In this document: positions 7,845-15,623 of the stretch, one piece after another
Numbering within the stretch: the first letter of the stretch is position 1
Layout of the letters: every line of letters starts with the position of its first letter
Assembly (NCBI GenBank): GCA_002050365.1
Contig: MWYZ01000071.1
Coordinates: 1 to 64,000, forward strand
DNA: 64,000 bases
Direction of reading: 5' to 3'
Source of the DNA: Acidobacteria bacterium 28-1
GTDB taxonomy: Bacteria; Acidobacteriota; Blastocatellia; Pyrinomonadales; Pyrinomonadaceae
Notes under the pieces: model-generated
Seen by the model: the letters and a program-made list of their open reading frames with translations, nothing else
Database searches by the model: none
Told to the model about the DNA's origin: nothing
Position numbers and translations under genes: made by a program

Positions 7845-8025
7845 CATTTGACTTTGCATAGGAAATCAATGGACGTGAGGCAAAAACAGCGACGTTGTTT
7901 CCGTGTCAAGTTGTCTGTGTTTTTGCCCACGTCATCTCAACCGTTCGGCTGCTTCGTGTAACAGCGAAACATTTGCTAATTTGGACAAAAGTTTCATAAT
8001 TTGAAGCTGACCAAATCAACGCTTT

Positions 8026-8442
8026 ATGAAAAACTTTCTTTTTGTTGTGGTGTTTGTTATTTTTACATCGGCGAGTTTTGCTCAAACGCCGAGATTAGTT
8101 TATGACGACCAAAACAATTTAGTTGCCGTTTATAATTTATCGCCGAAATACGATTGCGGAGTTCGTAACATCGTAGGAGTCGTTACTTCTGTTGGCAAAG
8201 ATTATCCTGATGTTTATTTTGACGTAAAAACCGCGAAATCTGAAGAAACCATTGAAATACACACAGACATTTTATCAAACGCCGACAGGACAAACCTATT
8301 TTTTAGCTTGCTCAAAAAGGGCAAAAAAGTTGAAATTTCTGGTTATACTTGCGGTTCAAATGGCGTTTTAGATGTAATCAGTATTAAAGCTGTAACAAAA
8401 CCTAAAGCGTCCAGAAAGCCAAAGAACAAAGCTCATAAATGA
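8026..8442 (+). CDS. Small secreted hypothetical cassette protein
   Basis: A 138-residue protein with a clear signal peptide (MKNFLFVVVFVIFTSASFAQ, cleavage after about residue 19). The mature part contains two Cys (in YDCGVRN and YTCGSNG) that could form a disulfide, a beta-rich domain and a basic Lys-rich tail. It was not recognised. It sits alone in a cassette between attC 3 (ends 7949) and a truncated attC (from 8450), only 7 bp after its stop. It is probably periplasmic or outer-membrane associated. Confidence 0.75.
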   Translation: MKNFLFVVVFVIFTSASFAQTPRLVYDDQNNLVAVYNLSPKYDCGVRNIVGVVTSVGKDYPDVYFDVKTAKSEETIEIHTDILSNADRTNLFFSLLKKGKKVEISGYTCGSNGVLDVISIKAVTKPKASRKPKNKAHK

Positions 8443-8449
8443 AGCGGCA

Positions 8450-8497
8450 GCCGAACAATTCAATGGACGCGAGGGCGCGGGCAGCGACTTTCAAACT
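8450..8497 (+). other. attC site 4, left half only
   Basis: GCCGAAC at 8450-8456, then AATTCAATGGACGCGAGGGCGCGGGCAGCGACTTTC, matches the L arm of the other sites. The R arm is absent: the sequence runs into the phage-terminase segment. The GAGGGCGCGGGCA stretch is shared only with the half site at 11893-11937. Confidence 0.65.
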
Positions 8498-8688
8498 AAA
8501 GACTCCGAATCAGTGTTTTTCTGACCGTGCGAGAAATGAATATCAACCCAGCTATAAAGCGCGGGACATTCATATTCATACCAAACCGTTTCGCCGCAAT
8601 CACAGGTGCGCTCGAATTTATCGCCTTCGGTTTGTCTGATTTCGAGCCGCAGAGAGTTAAACCATTTTTGTTTTTCTGAGAATTCCAT
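8491..8688 (-). CDS. Small hypothetical protein downstream of the terminase
   Basis: A 65-residue frame starting MEFSEKQKWFNSLRLE. It carries CDCGETVWYEYECP, a possible half zinc site. ATG at 8700 overlaps the terminase stop; ATG at 8688 has better spacing and is used here. The last few residues are encoded by sequence reading into the truncated attC, so the original C-terminus was probably lost when the two were joined. No family was recognised. Confidence 0.45.
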   Translation of the reverse strand: MEFSEKQKWFNSLRLEIRQTEGDKFERTCDCGETVWYEYECPALYSWVDIHFSHGQKNTDSESLV

Positions 8689-8693
8689 AATTG

Positions 8694-11138
8694 TCACCAT
8701 CCGCCGGATAGATCGATCGGGTCTTCATAGTCGCCATCAAACGGCCAATAAGCTACCTCTTCGCCGCTGCGTCTCATTTCCGCGTCTAACCGCATCGCAT
8801 TCATCTGTAAAGTTACCTCCCGCGAAAAGCCGATTGTTTCCTCGATTGGTCGGCTCCCTTCGTTTTGCATCGCGGTGGGCATCATCTCCTGGAGCCGCTG
8901 CCGATACCGCTCGGCAGAGGTCAGCGGTGTCGCATACGTTGAATACTCGGCAACGCACATTCGCAGACAATCGAGAACCGCTCCCGTGCGTGTCGGTTCG
9001 CCCTTGTCGTTATATCCCCAGGTCGAGGCTTCCTGACGTGCGTGATAGAAACCGTTGTTATCTTCTCCGGTCGCTTCCGATATTTGATTATCCGCCACCA
9101 GCAGATACATTCCCGCCGCTTTCTCGAATTGATTAAACGGTGAAGCGGACTCTTTCGGCATCAGATACCAATTGGTTTCGGCCAGTCCGATTGAGTCATC
9201 GCCATCAAAGACGGCAACGCTGACATTTAACTTTTCGATAATCGTCTGCTGGAAATGAGATGAGTCTTTGTGCAGCCAGACCGTGGTATTTTTCACATCG
9301 ACGGATAAACAATATGCGGCGAGCGTGTCTTTGAGCCATATAAAAAGATTCTCGTAATTGCCGTCGTATTTCTTGTACTCGCTGATGCCGATAATTGTTT
9401 CGGTTAAGCCTGAATTGACTGACGCTCGCGCCGTGACTATACCGCACGTCGGGAGCGATGAATCCGCTGATATTTTAACCGCCGCGTAGATTTGGAAATT
9501 CTGCGGAATTTTAAGTTGTAATTTATCCTGCGAATAGTATGGAAACTTGTGGGCAAAGGCTGAATAGGTAATCAAGTTTCGCTGCGGTTTGAGATTTGAG
9601 ATAACCAGCCCTTTGATTAATCGCTCGTAACTCTCATTGTAGCCGTCGGCTTTGGCGTCAATTATGTCGTCGTGGTCAGAGAGGGGAAAATCGCGCATCT
9701 CTTTTTTTGCCGCTTCAATCCAGCGCATATCTTCCGGTAGGCTGGAATCGTCTACAAACTCAACCATCCCCGAATTGACCGCCGCCGAATAGTTTCGCGC
9801 TCTGTTTTCCTTTGAGCCTGAAACGGAACGGGTAATCACTTGGTAGCCCTTAAGATTCTGCGTGATGTGAAATGCCGTTGATTTGCCGCCCGCGCCAACG
9901 TCCTGCGGCACGGTGATTATAACATTCGCGCCGTCACGCTCGGCGGTTTGCCTTTGCAATTCATCGCGTCCGGCAGTGTCTACCTGCTTGCGAACAACAT
10001 CAAAAACAGTTACCGAGCCATCGGAACGCATACCCATCAACGCGCCGACCGAGTAATCGCCGCCGGCTTCGGTTGCCGCTAAATCCCAAGCGCGAACCAA
10101 TACGGCGCATTCTCTTTTTCTTGCCTCGCCTTCTTCTCTGGTGATAGTTATGATTTTGCCGACGTTGAAAAAGTCGCCCTCTTCCGATGACGGTCTGCCC
10201 TGAAACATCGAGAGCCACACGCGATTATTCTTTTTTACCTTGTCGTAGTAGGAAGGCGGGCGGCGTTCGGGCGAGATATATTCGCCTGATTCTCTGCCAA
10301 GCGGGTCAGGAAATCTCTGTCCGGTTGCGGGGTGAATATAATCGCCGTCGAACTGCGTAGCATAGCGAATATAGTTAAAATCTCCGGTGTCGAGCAGATA
10401 ACCCGCTAAATCCTCCGGGCTGTATCTGTGAAACATTCCCGTCACGTTGGTGTAAAGACCGATACGCGAGCCGACGGTGAATTCCCAAAAGCGAATGAGA
10501 TTGAATCTGACGGTTTCCGAGAAAGCGTCTTTGACATCGGCGTAAGGGTCGTCAATCACCAACCAATCAAAACCCGAACCCGTCAGACCGGATTCTAAGC
10601 CCACCGGATTAAATGATACCTGTCCGTCGTTAAGCTCGCGCCGGGCGTTGGTCATCCATCCCGCCTTGCTGGCGCGGTCGCTGGCGAGATGACCGTCTCT
10701 GTTCGGGAATATAGCCTGATGAACCGGAGATTTTAGAATGTTCATCGTCACGTCGGAATGTGCCTGCGACCGCGTAACGTTGTAGGTAGCGAGCGCAAAC
10801 CTGAATAACGGCTGATGTCCGATGTGCCACGCGGGAAAAGCTTGAGAGAGGATGCTCGTCTTTCCTAATTGTCCCTCGGCGTGATAAATCTCCCAAAACT
10901 TTTTGTGGTTACGCTCTACAGCGGCGGTTTGTAGGCGATTGCAGAAATCTTTCTGCCAACGGTCAGCTTTTAATCGTTTGACGCGCTCGAAATATTCGAC
11001 AAGCGGGATTTGGACGACAAACGGCTGAGGCGTGATGTCGAGGTATTCTATTTCACGCGCCGAAACACTCACGATTTGCGGATTATAAGCAAGAAATCGT
11101 CTGTATTGTTCGTCACGGGTCGGTTTTACTGAGTTCAT
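8694..11138 (-). CDS. Phage terminase large subunit
   Basis: An 814-residue protein. Walker A-like EGQLGKTS lies near residue 90, Walker B FDWLVIDDPYAD near 195, and the nuclease motif VRAWDLAATEAGGDYSVG near 350. That is the ATPase plus RNase H-like nuclease layout of terminases, which cut and pump phage DNA into procapsids. It is longer than usual (about 450-600), with some 300 extra C-terminal residues. ATG 11138 lies 5 bp after the stop of the putative small subunit, so the two form an operon. No portal or capsid genes follow, so this is a prophage fragment, satellite piece or captured packaging module. It lies between two converging half attC sites. Confidence 0.85.
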   Translation of the reverse strand: MNSVKPTRDEQYRRFLAYNPQIVSVSAREIEYLDITPQPFVVQIPLVEYFERVKRLKADRWQKDFCNRLQTAAVERNHKKFWEIYHAEGQLGKTSILSQAFPAWHIGHQPLFRFALATYNVTRSQAHSDVTMNILKSPVHQAIFPNRDGHLASDRASKAGWMTNARRELNDGQVSFNPVGLESGLTGSGFDWLVIDDPYADVKDAFSETVRFNLIRFWEFTVGSRIGLYTNVTGMFHRYSPEDLAGYLLDTGDFNYIRYATQFDGDYIHPATGQRFPDPLGRESGEYISPERRPPSYYDKVKKNNRVWLSMFQGRPSSEEGDFFNVGKIITITREEGEARKRECAVLVRAWDLAATEAGGDYSVGALMGMRSDGSVTVFDVVRKQVDTAGRDELQRQTAERDGANVIITVPQDVGAGGKSTAFHITQNLKGYQVITRSVSGSKENRARNYSAAVNSGMVEFVDDSSLPEDMRWIEAAKKEMRDFPLSDHDDIIDAKADGYNESYERLIKGLVISNLKPQRNLITYSAFAHKFPYYSQDKLQLKIPQNFQIYAAVKISADSSLPTCGIVTARASVNSGLTETIIGISEYKKYDGNYENLFIWLKDTLAAYCLSVDVKNTTVWLHKDSSHFQQTIIEKLNVSVAVFDGDDSIGLAETNWYLMPKESASPFNQFEKAAGMYLLVADNQISEATGEDNNGFYHARQEASTWGYNDKGEPTRTGAVLDCLRMCVAEYSTYATPLTSAERYRQRLQEMMPTAMQNEGSRPIEETIGFSREVTLQMNAMRLDAEMRRSGEEVAYWPFDGDYEDPIDLSGGW

Positions 11139-11143
11139 TAGTT

Positions 11144-11698
11144 TTATTGGACAAGTTCGCTGGCGAGTTGAGTTTTCAAATCAGGCTTAATTTTGTCGGC
11201 ATATTCCCGAAGAAAAATATTGAGTTCGGTTTTATAGTCTGTGCCTTCGGATTCGGCAACCTTTTCGATTTGTTTTTTTAGTTGTGTGAGTTCGTCGGAA
11301 TTCTCGCTGACTTCAATCGGCTGCATAGCTTTCCCGAAAGTTCGGTCGAGCATCGAATCAATCGCCCGATTGTCAGGCGCAATGTTGGTTACAAAATAGT
11401 AATCCTGACCGACGACTCCTGCGCCGCCTTCGTTTTTGTCGAGAACTCTTTTGATTTCGTCCGGGTCGGTTATATGAGTGTGCACCCGTTTGGTTTTACC
11501 GCCTCCGGTTTCTTCTTCGTCCACGCGGAAGACCATCACCGAACCGACGGCTTTTGTCAGTTGAGCGTTAAAGAGATTATCGGCGTGCGCCATCGTTCGC
11601 TCACGCAAAGCGCGGGCAACGGCTGATTTTTCCAGCGACCGACGTTGAATAGTTCCTTTCGGCGCACCGGCATTTGCTCTTTTTCCGCCTCTCGGCAT
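11144..11698 (-). CDS. Probable terminase small subunit or packaging-associated protein
   Basis: A 184-residue, highly charged protein. It begins MPRGGKRANAGAPKGTIQRR; the GGKRxxAGxPKG basic start is common in phage terminase small subunits and related DNA-binding proteins. The middle has an acidic EEETGGGKTKRVHTHI loop and the C-terminal half is predicted coiled (ELTQLKKQIEKVAESEG). It directly precedes the large subunit, the canonical order. No HTH is obvious to me, so the role rests on gene order and the N-terminal motif. Confidence 0.6.
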   Translation of the reverse strand: MPRGGKRANAGAPKGTIQRRSLEKSAVARALRERTMAHADNLFNAQLTKAVGSVMVFRVDEEETGGGKTKRVHTHITDPDEIKRVLDKNEGGAGVVGQDYYFVTNIAPDNRAIDSMLDRTFGKAMQPIEVSENSDELTQLKKQIEKVAESEGTDYKTELNIFLREYADKIKPDLKTQLASELVQ

Positions 11699-11892
11699 AA
11701 TCGTCTCCTTATGAAAAACAATTTCAAAAAATCAAACAATTATATCATCATTACTAATAGTTCTGCTACAGCTAAAACAGTCATACTTATAATTAGAAAT
11801 ATGTCAAAGTTTGGTATTTGATGAAGTGATAATTGTTAGGTGTGATTAATGTGTCAAAGGCGAAAATTATCTATGGTTTTGGGCTTTTAGCT

Positions 11893-11937
11893 GTGAGGCA
11901 AATTGCCCGCGCCCTCACGTCCAATGATTTGTTAGGC
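11893..11937 (-). other. attC half site facing the terminase segment
   Basis: On the - strand: GCCTAACAAATCATTGGACG then TGAGGGCGCGGGCA. The GTGAGG arm can still pair with CCTCAC at 11892-11897, but the outer R core is missing. The TAA of the core also serves as the stop codon of the DUF3995 gene. The 11699-11892 gap holds no gene. Confidence 0.65.
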
Positions 11938-12357
11938 TTCGGTGTAAGCAAGTATAAAAGCGATGATAGCAATGACAAGACATAAAGGAGAAAATAGCCA
12001 TGTATCCCAATAAGCAAATGCCGTGTCGTTCACCTGCTTGAAGAATCCAACCAGATTAAATTCACCAATTGCCCGAAGAAAGAAGATGAGTGCAATCGCC
12101 CAAGTTCCCCAACGGAAAATCCAATGTGGAATGCTGTCGCCTAAAAATCCGAGCTGACCGAGAATTACGGCTATCGCCATTAAAAACGCGAAAGCAACCA
12201 AAATCGTGGCACCAGCGGACGGCTCAAAAGTTCGCATATTAGCCCGTGTCGGCACGACGACGCTGCTTCCGAATGCTCCGCCCGTCGCCCAATATAAATG
12301 AAACAGGCTTATGATTGCGAAAATAACTGCTAACAAAATTCCCAAAATGCGAATCAT
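11932..12357 (-). CDS. DUF3995-like small membrane protein (cassette gene)
   Basis: A 141-residue integral membrane protein with four hydrophobic segments (about 3-22, 48-70, 78-97, 118-139). The pattern HLYWATGG then VVPT near the N-terminus fits the DUF3995 family as I remember it; function unknown. ATG 12357 has AAAGAGAAA upstream; ATG 12378 would add MTSKEKF. The stop codon is the TAA inside the attC core GCCTAAC, so gene end and recombination site overlap. It lies between attC sites at 11.9 and 12.4 kb. Confidence 0.65.
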   Translation of the reverse strand: MIRILGILLAVIFAIISLFHLYWATGGAFGSSVVVPTRANMRTFEPSAGATILVAFAFLMAIAVILGQLGFLGDSIPHWIFRWGTWAIALIFFLRAIGEFNLVGFFKQVNDTAFAYWDTWLFSPLCLVIAIIAFILAYTEA

Positions 12358-12389
12358 AAATTTCTCTTTACTCGTCATTTCCAGTAGAA

Positions 12390-12502
12390 GCCGAACGCTT
12401 GAGATGACGTGGAGCGAAACCGCCACCAGGCAACATCAGGGTAAAAAGACAACGTGATAAGAAAGTCGCTGTTTCGCCCTCACGTCCAATGATTTGTTAT
12501 GC
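12390..12502 (-). other. attC site (113 bp)
   Basis: Outer cores are GTTATGC (12496-12502) and GCCGAAC (12390-12396). The arms GACGTGGAGCGAAACCG and GCTGTTTCGCCCTCACGTC pair. Same family and length as the sites at 13.7, 15.5, 16.6 and 17.7 kb. - orientation is assigned because TAACAA lies next to the stop of the preceding cassette gene. Confidence 0.88.
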
Positions 12503-12567
12503 TTCCCGTTGGTTTCACCAAGCAACTCTCAAAGAGATATTTTTTCTACAACCTAAAACAAAATACT

Positions 12568-13647
12568 CTACTCAAATTTCTTCTTCAATGAATTTATGAA
12601 ATTATAGATTTTTGTGGTCGGATATTCAATTGCCTTTGCACCTGTTACAACGGTGATTATAGAGCGTTTGCCATAATACATAAGGTGTTCAATCAAATAG
12701 GAAACACCATCTATTATTTTGTAGCCACGAAGTTTTATGTAAATTCCCAAGTTTGTTTTGCCAGAAGTTACAGAAATGCCGGTATAGCCAACCATTTTTC
12801 CAAGAGCCATCCCGACTTGTGTTAATTGTTCTTCTGTGGCTTTGTTAATGGCAGATAATTGCTCTGCGGTTGCAGTTCCATACTCTGCACGAAATATACT
12901 GTAATCGTCAGAAACATAGTTAGCTTGTTCGACAGAAGCCATTTCGCTTTGAACATTTTTAATCGTGGGTTTTTGGGGAAACTCTACGGTGAATTCAGAA
13001 TTAGCTTGAGGAAAAACATTAGAATTACTGTCAACTGTAATTTTCGGAACATTTTGACGACGCTGGTTATTTGATTGTGGCTTTCCTGTAAAACTTTCCG
13101 CAACCGACTTATCAGAAACGCTAAATAGAAATCTTTTAGCACCACTGGTTTGTCCATTTTTCAACGGACTCAATGTTGAAATCAGCGCAAAGTCTTTGCA
13201 GGTAACAGTAATTGTTTCTTTTTCATTTTCGCTCCAAATTGTCCATAAGTTTTTTGAAATTGTTAATTTTAGGGATGTCGTTGCTTGCTTAAAAGGTTCT
13301 TCAATAGAAGTCCACTGTTGAGAAGGGTAAACCAAAGTATATGACACTAATTTGTTTTCGGAAGAAAAGACTAAAAGTATGTGGCTTATATTTGAAAATG
13401 GGCTAACCGTAAGATAAGCCGTTGTATTTGGAATGGGAGAGCTTTCAGCCGCACGCGATTCTGGATACTCTTTCTTTAGCTCAGAAAGGTAAGAACCTAA
13501 TTTCAAATTGCCGGTAATAGGTAGAGTTGCTTTCGTCAGCAAACAAGTTTGGCTCGTATCTTTTATGATTTTAACTGAATCTTGTCCAAGCGACGAACAA
13601 ATAAATAAGACGAAAATTAGGAAAAGTAAGGTGAATGATTTGTTCAT
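12568..13647 (-). CDS. Secreted hypothetical cassette protein
   Basis: A 359-residue protein with a signal peptide (MNKSFTLLFLIFVLFICSSLGQ). The mature part has a Cys (SQTCLLTKA), a region of alternating beta segments (about 30-160), a Gln/Asn-rich linker (SNNQRRQNVPK) and a C-terminal domain of about 120 residues including FPQKPTIKN and YGKRSIITVVTG. No family is recognised, though the C-terminal part resembles small periplasmic beta-alpha domains. ATG 13647 was chosen because it begins the signal peptide; an in-frame ATG at 13674 lies further upstream. It is alone in its cassette. Confidence 0.65.
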   Translation of the reverse strand: MNKSFTLLFLIFVLFICSSLGQDSVKIIKDTSQTCLLTKATLPITGNLKLGSYLSELKKEYPESRAAESSPIPNTTAYLTVSPFSNISHILLVFSSENKLVSYTLVYPSQQWTSIEEPFKQATTSLKLTISKNLWTIWSENEKETITVTCKDFALISTLSPLKNGQTSGAKRFLFSVSDKSVAESFTGKPQSNNQRRQNVPKITVDSNSNVFPQANSEFTVEFPQKPTIKNVQSEMASVEQANYVSDDYSIFRAEYGTATAEQLSAINKATEEQLTQVGMALGKMVGYTGISVTSGKTNLGIYIKLRGYKIIDGVSYLIEHLMYYGKRSIITVVTGAKAIEYPTTKIYNFINSLKKKFE

Positions 13648-13700
13648 AAAAAATTTGTGCGTTTCAAATTGCAATTTTTAGCGTTAGACCAAAGAAAGAA

Positions 13701-13813
13701 GCATAACGATTGAGTTGACGTGGGGCGAAACCGAATTCACGCAACTCCGAGTTAAAAAGACAACGCCAAATGAAAGTCGCTGTTTCGCCCTCACGTCCAA
13801 TGATTTGTTGGCT
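13701..13813 (-). other. attC site (113 bp)
   Basis: Cores GTTGGCT (13807-13813) and GCATAAC (13701-13707), with paired arms TGACGTGGGGCGAAACCG and GCTGTTTCGCCCTCACGTC around a variable centre. - orientation. Confidence 0.88.
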
Positions 13814-13882
13814 GTCGCCGTCATCCGAAGGGAAGTTTCTCTTCGCCATACGCAACGTGATAGAATAATAACCATTTCAATT

Positions 13883-14368
13883 ATGTCCGCTACCAAACAA
13901 GCCAAAGTCAAATCAAACAAAGTTCCCGAAAAAGGTTCGACTAGAATCGAACGCGGAATTTACCGCGTCAATTATCCGTCGCATAAAGGTATCAGAGTCT
14001 ATATGAAATTCAAAGATACTGAATATCAAAAAGTCTTTTCTCTCGGCGGCGGCGAACGAAAAGCTCTTGCCGCAGCGCGACGTTGGCGCAAAGAACGCTT
14101 GCGCGAAATCCAAAACTCGCCCGAAGCCCAAAACCCGCTTAAAAAGTTGATGAAAAACAACACCAGCGGCATCACGGGAGTTCGGCGCGGAAAAACCGCG
14201 TGGAGCGCAACGTGGGTTGAAAACGGCAAACAGATTCATCGTTCGTTCGCGGTTGAAAAGTTTGGTGAAGACGAAGCCTTCCGCCTTGCTTGTCAAGCCA
14301 GAGCCGAATTTGAAAAGCGAATGTATGGACAAGTTTTTCAAGACGCACTCAAAAGCAACGAGCGTTAA
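13883..14368 (+). CDS. AP2-domain DNA-binding protein, antisense to its cassette
   Basis: A 161-residue basic protein. The segment SGITGVRRGKTAWSATW then KQIHRSFAVEKFGEDEAF (about 95-140) has the AP2/ERF three-strand plus helix pattern found in plant factors and in bacterial and phage homing endonucleases. The basic N-terminal half (KQAKVKSNKVPEKGS, RKALAAARRWRKERL) would bind DNA or RNA. ATG 13883 was chosen; the frame upstream only reads through attC sequence. It is the only gene on the + strand within the - oriented array, so it needs its own promoter. Its 3' end overlaps the extended tail of the neighbouring hydrolase on the other strand. Confidence 0.7.
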   Translation: MSATKQAKVKSNKVPEKGSTRIERGIYRVNYPSHKGIRVYMKFKDTEYQKVFSLGGGERKALAAARRWRKERLREIQNSPEAQNPLKKLMKNNTSGITGVRRGKTAWSATWVENGKQIHRSFAVEKFGEDEAFRLACQARAEFEKRMYGQVFQDALKSNER

Positions 14369-15479
14369 TTCCACCACGAGACAGCCAACGGCGGAGTTGA
14401 CGTGGGGCGAAACCGCCACCAAGCCCGTTTGAGTTTAATGGACAACTAACCAAACAAAGTCGCTGTTTCGCCCTCACGTCCAATGATTTGTTATGTGCGG
14501 CTTGATTTGAAACATTCACCCTTCGCAATATCCAGCTAATCATTGTTTCCGCATATTCGGGAACTGGTCTTGCTCCGGTTGGGCGGTTCATATTATGGTC
14601 TGCTCCCGAAAGGATTGCGACGGTAATATCTTTATTCTTTTCCTTCTTTATGCGCTCAAGCATAGCGGCTGTTTCTCGCGCTGGCACTAAAGCGTCAGCC
14701 TCTCCGAGAATCGCCAACACAGGAACATTAAGATTCTCATAAACCGGTATCGGGTCAAAATCTATGCTTGCTGTGTATGGCATAAACCATGAACCATTTA
14801 GCGGATTTCTCACTGCCGACAGTAGTGGAAACCACGCTTCATTTCGGACTGTCTGAAGTTCGGCTTCGTATTTCTCCCAGCCTTTTACCCATCCTTCTCG
14901 GCGAACCAAGTCAAATTGCAAATCCATCAACGCCGACGCTCGCTGCACGATTTCATCAGAATAACCTGCATTTCGGACATAAGTAACGCTTCGCCATTTA
15001 GCCAGATGCGTTGGCGTGAAAGTAGAACCGGCAGAAGTAATAACGAACGCTATATCCTTTGAGCGAGAAGCTGCAAGCGGAGCAACCCAACCGCCCTGAC
15101 TGCCGCCGAATATGCCAATTTGGTTAGGATTGATGTCTTTCCGGCTTTTCAACAACTGCACACCGGCAAGAGCATCCTCAGCCAAATCTTCGAGATGCAC
15201 GTAACGCCAATCTCCTGTGGATGCACCGACTCCACGCTTATCATAAATCAGGGTTGCGATTCCATGACGAGCGAAAAGGTCAGCGTAAAAGCGATTACTT
15301 TCCCGGCTGGCAGCACCCGAACCATGAACCAAGATTACGGCAGGATGCGGATTGCTGCCGGAAGGCAATGTCAAAGTTCCAGCCAACGTAACATCGCCGT
15401 TTTTGAAAGTTACTTCTTGGTGGTGAAAACAGCCAACCGAAACAAAAGCCAAAAAGATTAGAATTATCAGCTTTAACAT
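14349..15479 (-). CDS. Alpha/beta hydrolase lipoprotein with attC-encoded C-terminal tail
   Basis: A 376-residue protein. A lipoprotein signal (FLAFVSVGC) is followed by an alpha/beta hydrolase domain: oxyanion HGSG near residue 52, nucleophile elbow GGSQGG near 125, a late Asp in LGEADALVP and catalytic His in GADHN near 295. It resembles dienelactone-hydrolase-like esterases and peptidases. The normal domain ends about LRRVNVSNQAAHN. The frame then continues through the attC (NKSLDVRAKQRL is translated attC) and stops at 14349 in the next cassette, adding about 55 residues. Its paralogue at 15624-16610 stops before its own attC. ATG 15479. Confidence 0.85.
   Translation of the reverse strand: MLKLIILIFLAFVSVGCFHHQEVTFKNGDVTLAGTLTLPSGSNPHPAVILVHGSGAASRESNRFYADLFARHGIATLIYDKRGVGASTGDWRYVHLEDLAEDALAGVQLLKSRKDINPNQIGIFGGSQGGWVAPLAASRSKDIAFVITSAGSTFTPTHLAKWRSVTYVRNAGYSDEIVQRASALMDLQFDLVRREGWVKGWEKYEAELQTVRNEAWFPLLSAVRNPLNGSWFMPYTASIDFDPIPVYENLNVPVLAILGEADALVPARETAAMLERIKKEKNKDITVAILSGADHNMNRPTGARPVPEYAETMISWILRRVNVSNQAAHNKSLDVRAKQRLCLVSCPLNSNGLGGGFAPRQLRRWLSRGGINARCF
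14383..14496 (-). other. attC site (114 bp) overlapping a coding tail
   Basis: Cores GTTATGT (14490-14496) and AGCCAAC (14383-14389), with the arms of the array family. It lies entirely within the extended reading frame of the upstream hydrolase. - orientation. Confidence 0.85.
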
Positions 15480-15505
15480 TTATCAAGTTTCCGAACCACG
15501 AAAGC

Positions 15506-15618
15506 ACATAACGATTGAATTGACGTGGGCGGAAACGCGCTACATGCAAGCTAACAGGAAAAAGACAACGTGATAACAAAGTCGCTGTTTCCGCCTCACG
15601 TCCAATGATTTGTTAGGT
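15506..15618 (-). other. attC site (113 bp)
   Basis: Cores GTTAGGT (15612-15618) and ACATAAC (15506-15512). The arm is GACGTGGGCGGAAACG paired with TGTTTCCGCCTCACGTC, showing compensatory changes against neighbours (GGCG/CGCC in place of GGGCG/CGCCC). That supports selection on the folded strand. - orientation. Confidence 0.88.
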
Positions 15619-15623
15619 GCGGC

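Larger units (their letters stand above)
6544..7862 (+). mobile_element. IS110-family insertion sequence inserted in attC
   Basis: About 1.32 kb: a 250-bp upstream noncoding region, a DEDD transposase gene and only 18 bp after its stop. No terminal inverted repeats are seen, as expected for IS110. The ends are inferred from the attC it splits and are uncertain by several bases; AGG occurs at both edges (6544-6546 and 7860-7862). The long noncoding region upstream of the gene fits the IS110 group, not the IS1111 group in which it lies downstream. Confidence 0.75.
6537..7949 (+). other. attC site 3, split by the IS110-family element
   Basis: The left core GGCTAAC is at 6537-6543. The rest of the site resumes at 7863 with AAATCAATGGACGTGAGGC and ends in CCCACGTCATCTCAACC-GTTCGGC (7943-7949). 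Joining 6543 to 7863 gives a sequence that matches the L end of the other sites in the array (TAACAAATCATTGGACGTGAGG). The site is + oriented and belongs to the two-gene cassette at 5108-6485. Confidence 0.8.
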
